In this document: positions 31,131 through 40,965 of the stretch, piece after piece
How positions within the stretch are numbered: position 1 is the stretch's first letter
Layout of the letters: each line of letters begins with the position of its first letter
Position numbers and translations under genes: made by a program
From: Sordariomycetes sp. S80-01Y
Taxonomy: Eukaryota; Ascomycota; Sordariomycetes
DNA: 64,000 bases
Assembly (NCBI GenBank): GCA_037042185.1
Contig: JAXQJY010000031.1
Location: 496,001-560,000, forward strand
Direction of reading: 5' to 3'
Notes under the pieces: model-generated
What the model was told of the DNA's origin: nothing
The model's input: the letters and a program-made list of their open reading frames with translations, nothing else
The model's database searches: none

Positions 31131-33011
31131 CTAGTTCGGTATGACGGGAAGGGTAATGTAGTTCTTCAGACCCGGCCCAAAGTGGATGTGGTTGACCCCC
31201 TGGAACACCTCCGCGGATCTGAAAGCAATTGTCAGTGTTCACTGCGCTTATGAAAAGATTTGCGTGTACTCACCTGTCCACTGGGTCATTGTGGAGGAAG
31301 ATCCCCGATCCTTGAGTATCGCCAGAGGCCACCTCGAACATGAGCTTCCCGCCCTTCTCGACCACAACGTTGGTCGGCCAGACCTCCACGTCAACCTGGT
31401 ATACCTCTCCCTGTATCACGGGAAGGACATCTTTGCTCGTGTAGTCACGATGCGGAAGCCACTCTCGATGCTTCAAATGCTCCGTGTCGACCTTACGGAG
31501 CGAAACCCTCAACCAGCCCTTGGTAAGTGGGACTGGGTCACCAGCAGTGCCGGTGTAGAAAACTTCTTGGCCATCGGGTCCGATATGGCGCAATGTGACA
31601 AAAAGGTCAATGTCGCTGGGAGTTGGACCTGAGGGATCCGGGCTCACCGAGACATTGAGATGCGCTGTGACATGACCAGTGATCTCCGTTTCGGCTTCAA
31701 AGGCTTCCGTGGTGAACTGCAAAAGCTGCGGCCGATCCAGTGTACCCAAAGCTTTATACGAGAGCTTTTGTCGCTCTTGAGGAGATGTCTTGTTCTCCCA
31801 TTGAAGGCCCATTTCTGGGGTCAGATACAGTTTCTCGTAAGTGGTACGAGCAAGCGGCCACTCGGTCTCGTCGCGCCGAGGGAATGCCCTTTCTTTCTCT
31901 GCATTGTTAAAGCCTGGGTTTCCTTTGCGAAGAACAAGGCTGACGGGTGGCTGTCTGCCTTCCGACCAACCATCGCGGTCCTCGCCCTTGAGGAAGGCAT
32001 CTAAGAAGCTTCGTTGGATGGAAGCCTCTTCTTCGTAATAGAAAGGCAAGTCATGTCTCCCGGTGATCATGCGCAAGAACTTAAACTTGGATCCGGCGTG
32101 AATGAACCCTTCGATATTGCCTCGCAAGTGGAGAAGAATTCCTCCCCAGTTGCCAACGGAGAGAAGCGGAACCTCGATGTCGCCCATGTCGTACTCCTTG
32201 GAAGCATAGTAAGGATCGTCGCGGAAGCGATTTACCTGGTTGTCCGTTGTCTGGTCCTGTCGGTTGGCAGCGAGTTCGTCTTCCGGCAAGTCACCCTCGA
32301 TCGTGTCCGGTCCCCAGTTCCGGGCGCTTCTGCCCGGTCTGCCGTACTGGTTGGTGATGACCTGTCTGTTCCACCAAAAGTTGATGAAGCTGTTGGAAAG
32401 AATACCGCCATGCCGACACCTGTCTCTGTAGTAATCCGACATTCCCTCCCATGGAATGACGCAGGCAAGACCTTTCGGCTTTCGCGCGGCAACTCGCCAT
32501 TGGCTTCCAGCATAGTAGGATATGCCCAGAAGGCCTACTTTCCCGCTGCTCCATGGCTGCTCCGCAGCCCACTCAACAACTTCACAGAAAGCTTCACTGG
32601 TCCCTCTCGACATGGTGTCTAGTATGCCAGGAGACTGTCCCAGCCCACGCTCATCTGCGCGCACAACCGCATATCCATGGCTTGTCCAATATCCAGGATC
32701 AGGCGTTTCCCAGGCCGAGTGAGCGGATTTGTGTTGGGGATTGACTTCGTCAAAGGACTTTGGGTGGAAACTGAAACCGATTAGCACGCAACATAAAATG
32801 AAAAAGGTCGTGCCTACTCTTTGTAATGGATGTCCTTCCCATATGGCCCGTAAGTCACAAGAACGGGAGCGCGGTCGACACCCTTGGGTCGGTAAACGTT
32901 GCACCGAACCAAGCCATCGATCGCCTTCAAGGTGATGGTTGCATTCTGCTCGAAAATGTACGGGAATGAGGTCTCATCCACCGTATGGAGATCCTTTGTA
33001 ATGTTAGGCAT
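31131..33011 (-). CDS. CocE/NonD-type X-Pro dipeptidyl peptidase S15 family hydrolase
   Basis: This 592-aa alpha/beta hydrolase has exons 33011-32818, 32770-31274 and 31218-31131, with introns of 47 and 55 bp. The nucleophile is the Ser in GISYYAGSQ; the oxyanion region is YGPYGKD and RADERGLGQSPG; TGRHDLPFYYEE carries the probable catalytic His. The C-terminal jelly-roll domain (ITGHVTAHLNVSVS, DIDLFVTL, GEVYQVDVEVWPTNVV) is present and the last exon completes it (HIHFGPGLKNYI). Family members hydrolyse esters, amides or X-Pro peptides; in this cluster an ester or amide of an aromatic acid is a reasonable guess. It converges with the dioxygenase and is divergent from the monooxygenase. No signal peptide. 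Confidence 0.9.
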
Positions 33012-33406
33012 TGTCGCGAACTGACTGCGAACCTAAGACCAGTCTACTACTGAACAGTTGGACTCAGTCCCAGCTTTACTTGAGAAATGTTTTCTTCCCT
33101 TTTCAAAGACAGCTGGCGTGACTTGATGGCATTACAACATCCCGGAGCGCGCCGGCTGAGTACGGCGGCAGCGTGGAGAGTCTGGTCCGAGGTGGAGGTA
33201 TGCACCCGACTGTGGCGCCCCATAGGGAGCTCTTACACGGAGTGGGCTGTCAAGATCTGAATATGCGTAAACAATTGGCTATTTCATTCTACTCCTCGTC
33301 TCAATGATCTTCCTGTAATAAACTTGAGGCTTTTGAAAAAGAGCTTCGCGTGCGAAATCATTAACAAAGTCAAGCGTCACCCGGGTGCTTCGAGTGTAGT
33401 ATCAAA
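33012..33406. promoter_or_regulatory. Divergent promoter, CocE hydrolase and monooxygenase
   Basis: This 395-bp shared region contains CGG-N6-CCG site B (33143-33154) and a perfect CACCCGGGTG palindrome (33378-33387) close to the monooxygenase start. Confidence 0.45.
33142..33156. promoter_or_regulatory. CGG-N6-CCG site B, candidate regulator binding site
   Basis: CCGGAGCGCGCCGGC, matching site A (29358-29372) at 12 of 15 positions; differences fall only in the three bases after the first CCGG. Confidence 0.4.
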
Positions 33407-35954
33407 ATGGCACAGAATTCCGACAATGAGGCCCTGAAAATACTTATCGTTGGTGCAGGTAATCACTAAGACACTGGCAAAAATATCATAAAGCAAGAGT
33501 ATTAACCGCTTCAGGCATTGGAGGACTAACGGCTGCGTTGGGTCTACGTCAACAAGGTCATCATGTCACCGTGAGTCTAAATTCTGGACCAGAGACTCGA
33601 GACTAAACATCGACAGCTTTTTGAGAGATCCGAACTGGCCCAAGAGACAGGGGCGGCCCTTCACCTTGCTCCAAACTGCCACGGTTTACTCCGCAGATTT
33701 GGCGTGTTTCCCGAATCTTTCGGCGCCAACCCGGTCAAGGGCGTAAGTGGAAGAAAAATAGCCCCTTGGTAGCCCTTTGCGTGCTAAGTACTAGAAGATC
33801 ACCGAGTACACTCCGGATGGGACATTGAAATTCGACATCAATGTGGCAAAGCCCAACGCCATTTGGCAGCATGTAAGTATCCATTGCGACAAATGAAGGA
33901 GGGAATTGTCGGGTTAATTAGTCACTTCACAGCCTTGGGTCCTCTCACATCGCGTTGGTCTACACGAAGAGCTCAAGAAACAAGCCACTTCCGCAAGCGG
34001 CTCTGGGATGCCAGCGACCCTGCATACATCTAGCCCGGTTGTGGATGTTGATGTTTCTACCGCAACAATTGTCTTGGAAAGCGGCGCCACATTTTCGGGA
34101 GACTTGGTCATTGGGGCAGATGGAGTCAGCGTGAGTTCCACACACTCCATCACTCATCCTCTCGCTCAAGTTGAACTTTTAGTCTGTGACGAGGAAAGCT
34201 GTGGTCGGAGATAGCATCAAGCCTTTCGGTTCTGGGAAAAGCGCGTTCAGATTCATGATACCTCGTCAGAAGATGCTGGAGGACCCCGCAACCCAGAGCA
34301 TTGCGAAACGAGAAGGCTACATGACCATGTGGATAGGGAATGATTGCCGCTTGATCATGTATCCTTGCTCAGACAACACCTTGATGAATTTCGTTGCTAT
34401 CCACCCGAGCAATCTTTCAGCTTCGAAAGGAGAAGGTAAGTCGCGGCCCCATATCTTACTGGCAAAGAATCTGTTTGCTGACGTTGTGAGCTACAGGCTG
34501 GAGTCGAGGCGGCAGCAAAGAGACGCTTCTCGAAGTATACAAGGATTTCGAACCACTCGTCCAGTGTATTCTCGGAATGGTAGAAGCCAGTAGTCTCAAA
34601 GTATGGACGCTCCTGGATATGGAACGTATCCCAAGCTGGACCAAAGGACGCCTTGCTCTCCTTGGAGACGCGGCCCATCCGTTCCTCCCCCACCAAGGAC
34701 AAGGAGGTCAGTATTCTCCTGCGTAATGCATAACGTCAGGCCTTGGCTGACCCAGACAGGCGGAGTTGCTATTGAGGATGCCGCCTCGCTATGCGCCTTG
34801 CTACCGATAGATACCAACACGGATGAGATTCCCGAACGCCTGACAATGTACCAGACGATCCGAGATGAAAGAGCCCATAAGATCCAAGAGTTTACCCGGC
34901 TTGTAGGAACCGACCTTGACGACAAAAGTCGAGGCGAATTCAACAGTAAGCACGCTTGGCTCTTCGCGTAGACCTAGCCCGTTTACTGACAGGCACAGTC
35001 ATGGAATATACAAACTACAATTTTGGCCACGACGAGTGGCACAACTCCTCTCACGCGCTGAAGAAGCACTTATGGTCACGCAACGGCCCGGTGCACTGGC
35101 GCTCTCCAATGTCTTGGGGACCCCTGCCGAGCCCCCGACAGGACCATTATGGACGTCCCGTACCTGCCCAGAAGTCGAGATTCATCACGCACTCTGTTCG
35201 CTTCAAAACTTCTGCAACATTGCTGAAGACCCTCTTCCCTAGCGAAGCCTTCAGCTTCGTCAACCCAGGAACTGTTGCCGAGGCGAGCTTCAAATGCACC
35301 GAGCTCGATGAGATGAAGTGGCTCGGCGGAGGAGGCTACAAGTTCTTCGGTCTTTGGATTCATGGTGTTCAATATACGAAGAAAGACGGCACCAAAGTCC
35401 AGGGGACCTTCCTGCCGGTGCTTTTGGAGACACTCACCGACCCTATCATTACGGGCAGAGAGGAGCTGGGGATGCCCAAGTTGTATTGTGATATTGGTGT
35501 TGCGAAGGATGAAGGGTCCACCAGGATTACTTGCAACTGGAGAGGCTCTACCTTCGTGGACATAAAGATGAGCGGCCTCGGAAGTGTTCCGGCATCTGGG
35601 GAGCCCAACGGCATGAACGGCTCCTCAACCAAGCTGGCAGCTCCTCCAGGCTCGGCAGGCGACAACATTCTTATCTACCGATACGTCCCAGCCGTGGGAA
35701 AACCCGGCGTGGCCGATGCTGAGTATCCCGTGGCTATTAGCGAGAAACTCTCTCGCGTCTCGCAGGTGATAGAGAGGACGCGAGAGGGGACAGGCAGCAC
35801 CATCAAGTGCACGGGAGGAGACTGGGAGACTTTACCAACGCTTCACCATGTGGCCTCAGGGTTCGCCGAGATTCCTATCTACGGCGTCGTCGAAACCAAG
35901 AGCGTGGAGGGGCGTGGGGTGGATGACTTGGCGCAAGCAAGCAGGATTGAATGA
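33407..35954 (+). CDS. FAD monooxygenase fused to acetoacetate-decarboxylase-like domain
   Basis: Nine exons: 33407-33458, 33515-33570, 33617-33742, 33795-33872, 33933-34130, 34183-34435, 34497-34706, 34760-34945, 34999-35954; 704 aa. Exon 4 could start at 33798, which drops one Lys. The N-terminal 400 residues are a salicylate-hydroxylase-type flavoprotein: GAGIGGLTAALGL (FAD), FERS, DLVIGADGVSS (DG motif), GRLALLGDAAHPFLPHQGQGG. The last exon, after EYTNYNFGHDEW, continues into an ADC-like domain (about 430-690; GGGGYKFFGLWIHGVQY, FLPVLLETLTDPIITGREELGMPK). The stretch that carries the Schiff-base Lys pair in clostridial ADC appears to be missing. I infer hydroxylation of an aromatic ring, with the second domain binding or converting the product. 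It is divergent from the CocE gene. Confidence 0.87.
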
Positions 35955-36129
35955 GTACATACGCATTTGATGGTTCACATATATTTATCTTCCATACTTG
36001 GTGCTCGAATCATCCAAAGGACTTTATCATACGAACAAGAAACAGTCCACCCCTTTCAAGACCAGACTTCTGAGTGACAGGGAGCGGCGACAAAGACATT
36101 GAATATTATTCTCCTAGGTATTGGTTTAT

Positions 36130-37474
36130 TCAGAACCGGCGGCTTGAAATCAAGCGTCCGGAGCATTCTCCGAACCCCACGCCCGACGATTCCTCTCCTG
36201 CAAATCCAGTGATTCGCACCAAATCTCCATCTTCGAGGAACCTCCTCTGTGATCCGTCGCTCAGCGCAACGGGGACCCTTCCACCTTCTGTAGTTTCCAG
36301 CAGACAGCCGCGGCTGCCGTTTGAATCCCCGCTAATGGTCCCAGTCGCCAGCAGGTCTCCTGTTCTCAATGCGCTGCCAGAGCTCACGGAGTGAGCAACC
36401 ATCTGGGCAGGTGTCCAAAACAAAGACTGAACAGGACATGTACCAATCTTGCTGGAACTTTCTCCAACGACAATCTCAACTTCGAGGGTTATTCCATGTG
36501 TAGTAGGACTGGGAATATATAGGTAAGAGGACGTCTCAACCGACTGCGATGGCGCCGGCACTCTGTGTGGCTCCAGGGCATCTAGCGTGACGATCCACGG
36601 CGATATCGTGGTTCCCAAGGACTTGCCATTAAAGGGACCCAAAGGCGGCATTTCGAAACCCTGGATGTCTCGAGCTGCAACGGCTCATCAGCACTGAACC
36701 GGTTATGAAAGGATGCGAACCCACCAGACCAGTCATTCAAGATGACAAACCCAAAGATATGCTCCTCAGCATCGACCGCTCGCAAACACTTTCGCATAGG
36801 CAAAGGCTTCCCTACCACTGCGGCAAATTCGACTTCGTAATCCATCTTTTCAGAAGGGCCAAATTTGACGGCAGGTTCCTCTGCCTGATCTGGCTGCGAA
36901 GCTGCCCAGAAATGCCCACAAGGTCGCTCGATATCTGTTCCACTGGGTACAATGCTTCCGGCGCGCCCTTGGTATCCAATGGGAAAGTAAGAGAACGCAT
37001 CCGGGGCCCGCGAAGATTTCGCCATGATTCTTCCTGCATTTTGTACGTGGAACAAGGAGCAGGAGAAGTCTAGTTGTGTCAGTTTCTGTGAGACTGCGAC
37101 CCCAAGATCCCGCACGTACCCGAGAAGTCCTTCACCTCCACAGGCAAACGCATGGTGACACTTGATACATTCTCTTTACTATTGGGCGGGAAGCCATCAA
37201 GCCCATGCTGCCTGAAAGTACTCTGAATGGTCGCCCGTACGTCGCTATGGACCTGTCTAGGGAGGGCGGCGAAGCTGTTCAAGGTGCTTTGCTCGAAAAT
37301 GGCATCTGGAAGGCCGCTAACATCCTTGAAGAGACCGTAATCGGCTAATTCAGATAGGAATAGAACAGTATTGCTCAGCCTACTCACTGCCTGGGCATTG
37401 GCATGGGTGGACGACGAGGCAATGCCAAAGGGCACATTACGATCCGAAAAGTGGTGATCAAAGTTCGAAGACAT
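36130..37474 (-). CDS. Fumarylacetoacetase-like hydrolase with changed substrate pocket
   Basis: This 414-aa protein is full length, with the N-terminal SH3-like domain (NFDHHFSDRNVPFGIAS). Exons 37474-37120, 37069-36725 and 36674-36130 have two 50-bp introns. FAH enzymes hydrolyse a C-C bond in a beta-diketone acid using metal and a His. Metal ligands and catalytic His are kept: Asp119 and His126 in DFSDFSCSLFH, E-x-E in MDYEVEF, Asp in LNDWSARDIQ, and the GKSLGTTISPW Lys. Positions that in mammalian FAH bind the substrate tail (Tyr128, Arg142, Tyr244) are Ser121, Ala135 and Met here, while Tyr159 is kept. So it is a paralogue that probably cleaves a different acylpyruvate, likely the ring-fission product of the neighbouring dioxygenase (inference). 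ATG 37474 is preferred over 37492. Confidence 0.9.
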
Positions 37475-37787
37475 TTTCAGGGACCTAAACAACAGGTATC
37501 TGCTAGAGGAATTGCTCAGAACATGTCATGCTCCCTTTCTCGTAATAATATCAACGATGTTGATGTCCCTGACATTCGGACGCAGGCGCCCACGATCGGG
37601 TCACCCGCCCACATCGGAACGAGGAGGCAAACGGTGCTGGGTCCACAAGCACACCCCGACGGCAAGGCTCGCCTGTTACAGCTATATACAGTCGAAATAT
37701 TTAAAAGTTGCTCTCAACTGGACGTTTGTACGATCGGTCTGTGCTGTCAACTCTTAAGTCAGGACTACCAACATTGACATTCTCACC
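37475..37787. promoter_or_regulatory. Divergent promoter, FAH-like and cupin genes
   Basis: This 313-bp shared region contains CGGGTCACCCG (37597-37607), an inverted CGG with 5-bp spacing and perfect 5-bp arms. A TATA-like GCTATATACAG lies near 37681. Confidence 0.4.
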
Positions 37788-38339
37788 ATGGCGCTCCCGG
37801 GCAAACTGAGTCACCCCAATCGCTACATTACAGCGCATGATGACTCGGGAAAGTCCATCGTCGATACTTCTGTCCCGGCCGAGGCTCCCTTCTACGAACT
37901 GCCCAACAAGTCTGCCGCCTTTGCGCAGTGCTATGTCACTTCCGAGTTCCCGGTCCAGCTTGAAGACTCCGCCGATCTGAAGGTCTATCAAGACTTTTTG
38001 TCCAGCCCTCCGGGTCTCACAGTTTCTGGAGGCACAGTCCTCCGCTACGTCGACATGCCTCCGGATTCCACATCGCCAATGCATCGCACGCTGAGCCTCG
38101 ACTACGGAGTAGTGTTGGAGGGGGAGGTGGAGCTTATTCTGGATTCGGGCGAGAAGCGATTGATGCGTAGGGGCGACATCTGCGTGCAGAGAGCCACCAT
38201 GCACGCCTGGAGGAATACGAGCAAGACAGAATGGTCTCGGATGCTGTACATACTTCAACCAGCGAAGCCTATGGCTGCAGGTGGGCAGAAGTTGGAAGAG
38301 GAACTGGGGACTATGGAGGGGGTAAAGTCATCAACGTAA
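37788..38339 (+). CDS. Cupin-2 domain protein
   Basis: This single-exon 183-aa protein has one small beta-barrel. The N-terminal 90 residues (PNRYITAHDDSGKSI, YELPNKSAAFAQCYVTSEFP) are typical for fungal cluster cupins. Motif 1 is altered, MHRTLSLDYGVVLEGEVEL, with a single His and Thr where metal cupins show H-x-H; motif 2, GDICVQRATMHAWRNTS, keeps H-x3-N. Metal binding is thus uncertain. It is not a gentisate dioxygenase (too short). In the cluster it may be an isomerase, a lactone-forming enzyme or a binding protein; I do not assign a reaction. Start context ACCATGGCG is good. It is divergent from the FAH-like gene. Confidence 0.85.
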   Translation: MALPGKLSHPNRYITAHDDSGKSIVDTSVPAEAPFYELPNKSAAFAQCYVTSEFPVQLEDSADLKVYQDFLSSPPGLTVSGGTVLRYVDMPPDSTSPMHRTLSLDYGVVLEGEVELILDSGEKRLMRRGDICVQRATMHAWRNTSKTEWSRMLYILQPAKPMAAGGQKLEEELGTMEGVKSST

Positions 38340-38542
38340 ATCAATGTGAAACCCCTCAACATCACAATTTTATGACCAAGCACAATTTTCCTGATTCCAG
38401 TTGCGCGGATGGGTTGGGAAGTCGTTGCCATGCGCCATCAGATGACCTCCCATCGGCGCACTTGTAGAAAGGTCACCTAGTGTACGTCTCGTCATATTGT
38501 TGGATCGGTCATTCAGCTTGCAACTACACTATCTCCGACTAA

Positions 38543-38971
38543 TCAGTACTCTCCTCCTACATCGTACCTGAAAATACGATCATTGATCTGGCCAACCGTC
38601 CCTCGCCAGATTTTGGCAGCCGTCTAGGAAGTATCAGCGCCCCGCAAACATGAGTTCCTGGTCATTTGCAAACTTACGGCGTTGATGAACAGCCCGGTAA
38701 ACATGATGCTAACAAACGCTCTTTCAGCATTATTGAGATAAACCCGGACCTCCGACTGGTCTCTGTCGCGGTTGATCGGACGGTGACTGGGCACCCGCCG
38801 GTGCGTGGTGTCCCAGTCGCTCGCTGGCGGAGCGGGGCTGGCGGTAGAAGGCGTCCTTGGCCCCTCTGTCTCCCTTCTCTGTCTAGAGTGGTGAAGCGCG
38901 TAGTCGTTTAAGATCGTAGCGGGAGTGCGCTCCAAAGTCGTGATGGTTGTGGTTGTGGTTGTGGTGGCCAT
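38543..38971 (-). CDS. Small hydrophobic protein of unknown function
   Basis: The model has exons 38971-38678 and 38623-38543 (54-bp intron, GTAAGT..CTAG, phase 0) and gives 124 aa. The N-terminus has a poly-Thr run coded by a hexamer microsatellite, then a polar Arg/Pro/Ser region. Near the end is a hydrophobic helix, AERAFVSIMFTGLFINA, joined by the splice to TAAKIWRGTVGQINDRIF. That continuity across the junction is the main support. It would be a single-pass or peripheral membrane protein. It fills the strand alternation of the cluster, divergent from the aldehyde dehydrogenase-like gene. It could be unrelated to the cluster, or not a gene. Confidence 0.45.
38940..38971 (+). repeat. TGGTTG hexamer microsatellite
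   Basis: Repeated GGTTGT/TGGTTG units on the plus strand code for the Thr run at the start of the small protein on the minus strand. Length variation would change the Thr count without shifting frame. Confidence 0.7.
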
Positions 38972-39280
38972 GGCGAGCGATGATCGGATGTGCCGTTCAG
39001 GATGCCTGAGAGGACCTGGGACAGCGTCCTGGCACAGATATTGTGCCAAAGACGAATGTATGCTCCCCCCTCCTCCACTCACGGCGCCAGACGTCCAGCG
39101 CTTCCGGTTGTGTCCCAAACGGTGTCGGGAAAGTGGAGGAGCCTAGCCGATGCTCTTTACCCCATCCTCCATCACAGCAACTTTTGAGAATATGAAGTGA
39201 GAGGACGCGGGGTCAGATTAACCATTCAGTTCAATGACCACTTTACGAATTTGTGACTCGATCGCTCAACCATCGCGGCC
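38972..39280. promoter_or_regulatory. Divergent promoter, small protein and ALDH-like gene
   Basis: This 309-bp region contains CGG-ATGTG-CCG (38985-38995), an inverted CGG pair with 5-bp spacing. Confidence 0.35.
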
Positions 39281-40965
39281 ATGGACAAGCACACCAAGCC
39301 TTTCGCGAAGGTCAGGTCGTCCGCCATCGATGGGCGGGTCAAGAACCCAATCTACAAAAAGGATCAATTAAAGCAGCTTCATCGCATTCTTGCCGCAAAT
39401 GCATCGGAAATTCAAAATGCGATGAGGGAAGACACGGCAAATCGCACCGCCGTTGACGTGAAGATCGAATACTGGCTCGCTCTCCAATGCGTTGCGGGAT
39501 TCCACTCCTCAATCGACCCTGAGGCGGCTCTGAAAGAAGAATACTTGATATCAAAGGGAATCGATGCTCCGAAGGCGAGAGAAGCCGTTGGGATTGTGGT
39601 CATCGAACCAGCCTCACATGGATTTCTCTACAGTCTCATCGCCGCCCTCGCGCCCGCAATTGCAGGGGGCAACTGTGTCATTGTCCAGGTATGTATTTCA
39701 CCGTGTCACCCGTTTCAGAAAGAGGACAAGACATTTTTGGCTTACAAAAGCTTTAGTTGGATCAGTCATTGTTGAATACGCCACGACTCGTCTTGGGGCT
39801 CATCAGTCAGGCACTGGACGCCGACATTTTCGAAGTTACTCCTAAGCCGGCATCCGATGCAGACATTGGGCATCCCCATGTTCGAGTACTTCAAAAAGGC
39901 TCATCAACTCCGGTCTTGACCCATCACATTGTTTCTAATCCAGACGCGCCCATAGTCGCGTTTGTTGAGAGGGATGCGGACATCGAAGCAGCCGCTCGAG
40001 CACTCGTCACAGCTCGCTTTGCTCAGGGAGGAAAGTCACCATATGCCCCAGACCTTGTCATGGTCAATGAATGGGTGAAGAAGGATTTCTTGAGTGCAGT
40101 CGTACAGCAGCAGATTGCTTCAACTACTAATGGTGATGCGTCCCCGAAGCCGAAGAAGACGGCAGACTTCAAACTGCTCACCGAGGCTGAAAAGGAAGGA
40201 CTGTCTCATGTGGTGTCCTCTGCACCGGGGGGGACCATACTTGATGTCAGGGACAGGTGAGTAATTGGTCACCTCCAATGTCGGACGACAAAGCTAACAT
40301 GCACGAGAAACTCATTCCTCTTACAACGCAAGATCACTCAGCCATGCTTGATCGTCCATGCAGTCAAGAGCATGGACGACGCCATTGATCTTTCTCAACG
40401 GTACGAACTTGTATAAAACACTTCTAGTGTGTTTGATAATAATCGTCCTCGCAGCAATAGCCAGCTTGCGGCAGCATTTGTGTTTACCACTCCCGCCATG
40501 GCAAAGTACTTCTGCCAATTCATCAACTCTGCCCTTACTTTCGTCAACCAAATTCCGATAAAGCTTTTATGTTCGTATTTCTCATCATGTTGAGCAATCT
40601 ATAATTACTGAACAATGGCAGATGGTCCGATCGCCCCAGATGGGAACCCACCGAATCCTGCCACGTACGGCCTCTACGACACGGAGTTATTTACTGTGCC
40701 ACGGCCCAAGTATGTAGCTGGATCCAAAACCAGCGAGCGTCTCGGTGCACTCCTCGGCAACCCGTCGCCTCAACACATTGAGGCTCTTGTTGCTGAAGCC
40801 GCCGGAGAGCTTTCGGATACGAAGCGCCCGAAGCGGTTGGTGAAGCTGGGCTTTTTCGAGCAAGGCATTGTGACAGGATTGGCCTTGGTTTTAACAACTG
40901 CGCTAGGTTGTACGGGAGTGGCGGGTTACTATCTGGCGTCTTATCTACGTGGCCGTCAATCTTAA
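39281..40965 (+). CDS. Aldehyde dehydrogenase-like pseudoenzyme with C-terminal membrane anchor
   Basis: This 486-aa protein has five exons: 39281-39688, 39757-40256, 40308-40400, 40455-40570 and 40622-40965; the fourth intron has a GTTCGT donor, set by reading phase. The ALDH fold is clear (KKDQLKQLHRILAANASEI, ALAPAIAGGNCVIVQ, NQIPIKLLYGPIAP). Key catalytic parts are changed: PASHG replaces the PWN loop, the LELGG segment with the general-base Glu is gone (SNPDAP), and GGKSPYAPD with Ser230 stands where the catalytic Cys is expected (GQ-x-C). The C-terminus adds one membrane helix, GLALVLTTALGCTGVAGYYL. So normal aldehyde oxidation is unlikely. A scaffold, carrier or regulatory role at a membrane is an inference. 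It is distantly Msc7-like in layout. Confidence 0.87.

Noticed and set aside
33378-37607. Shared GTCACCCG octamer in the CocE/FMO and FAH/cupin promoters
   Set aside because: An 8-base match between two regions of 300-400 bp is expected by chance.
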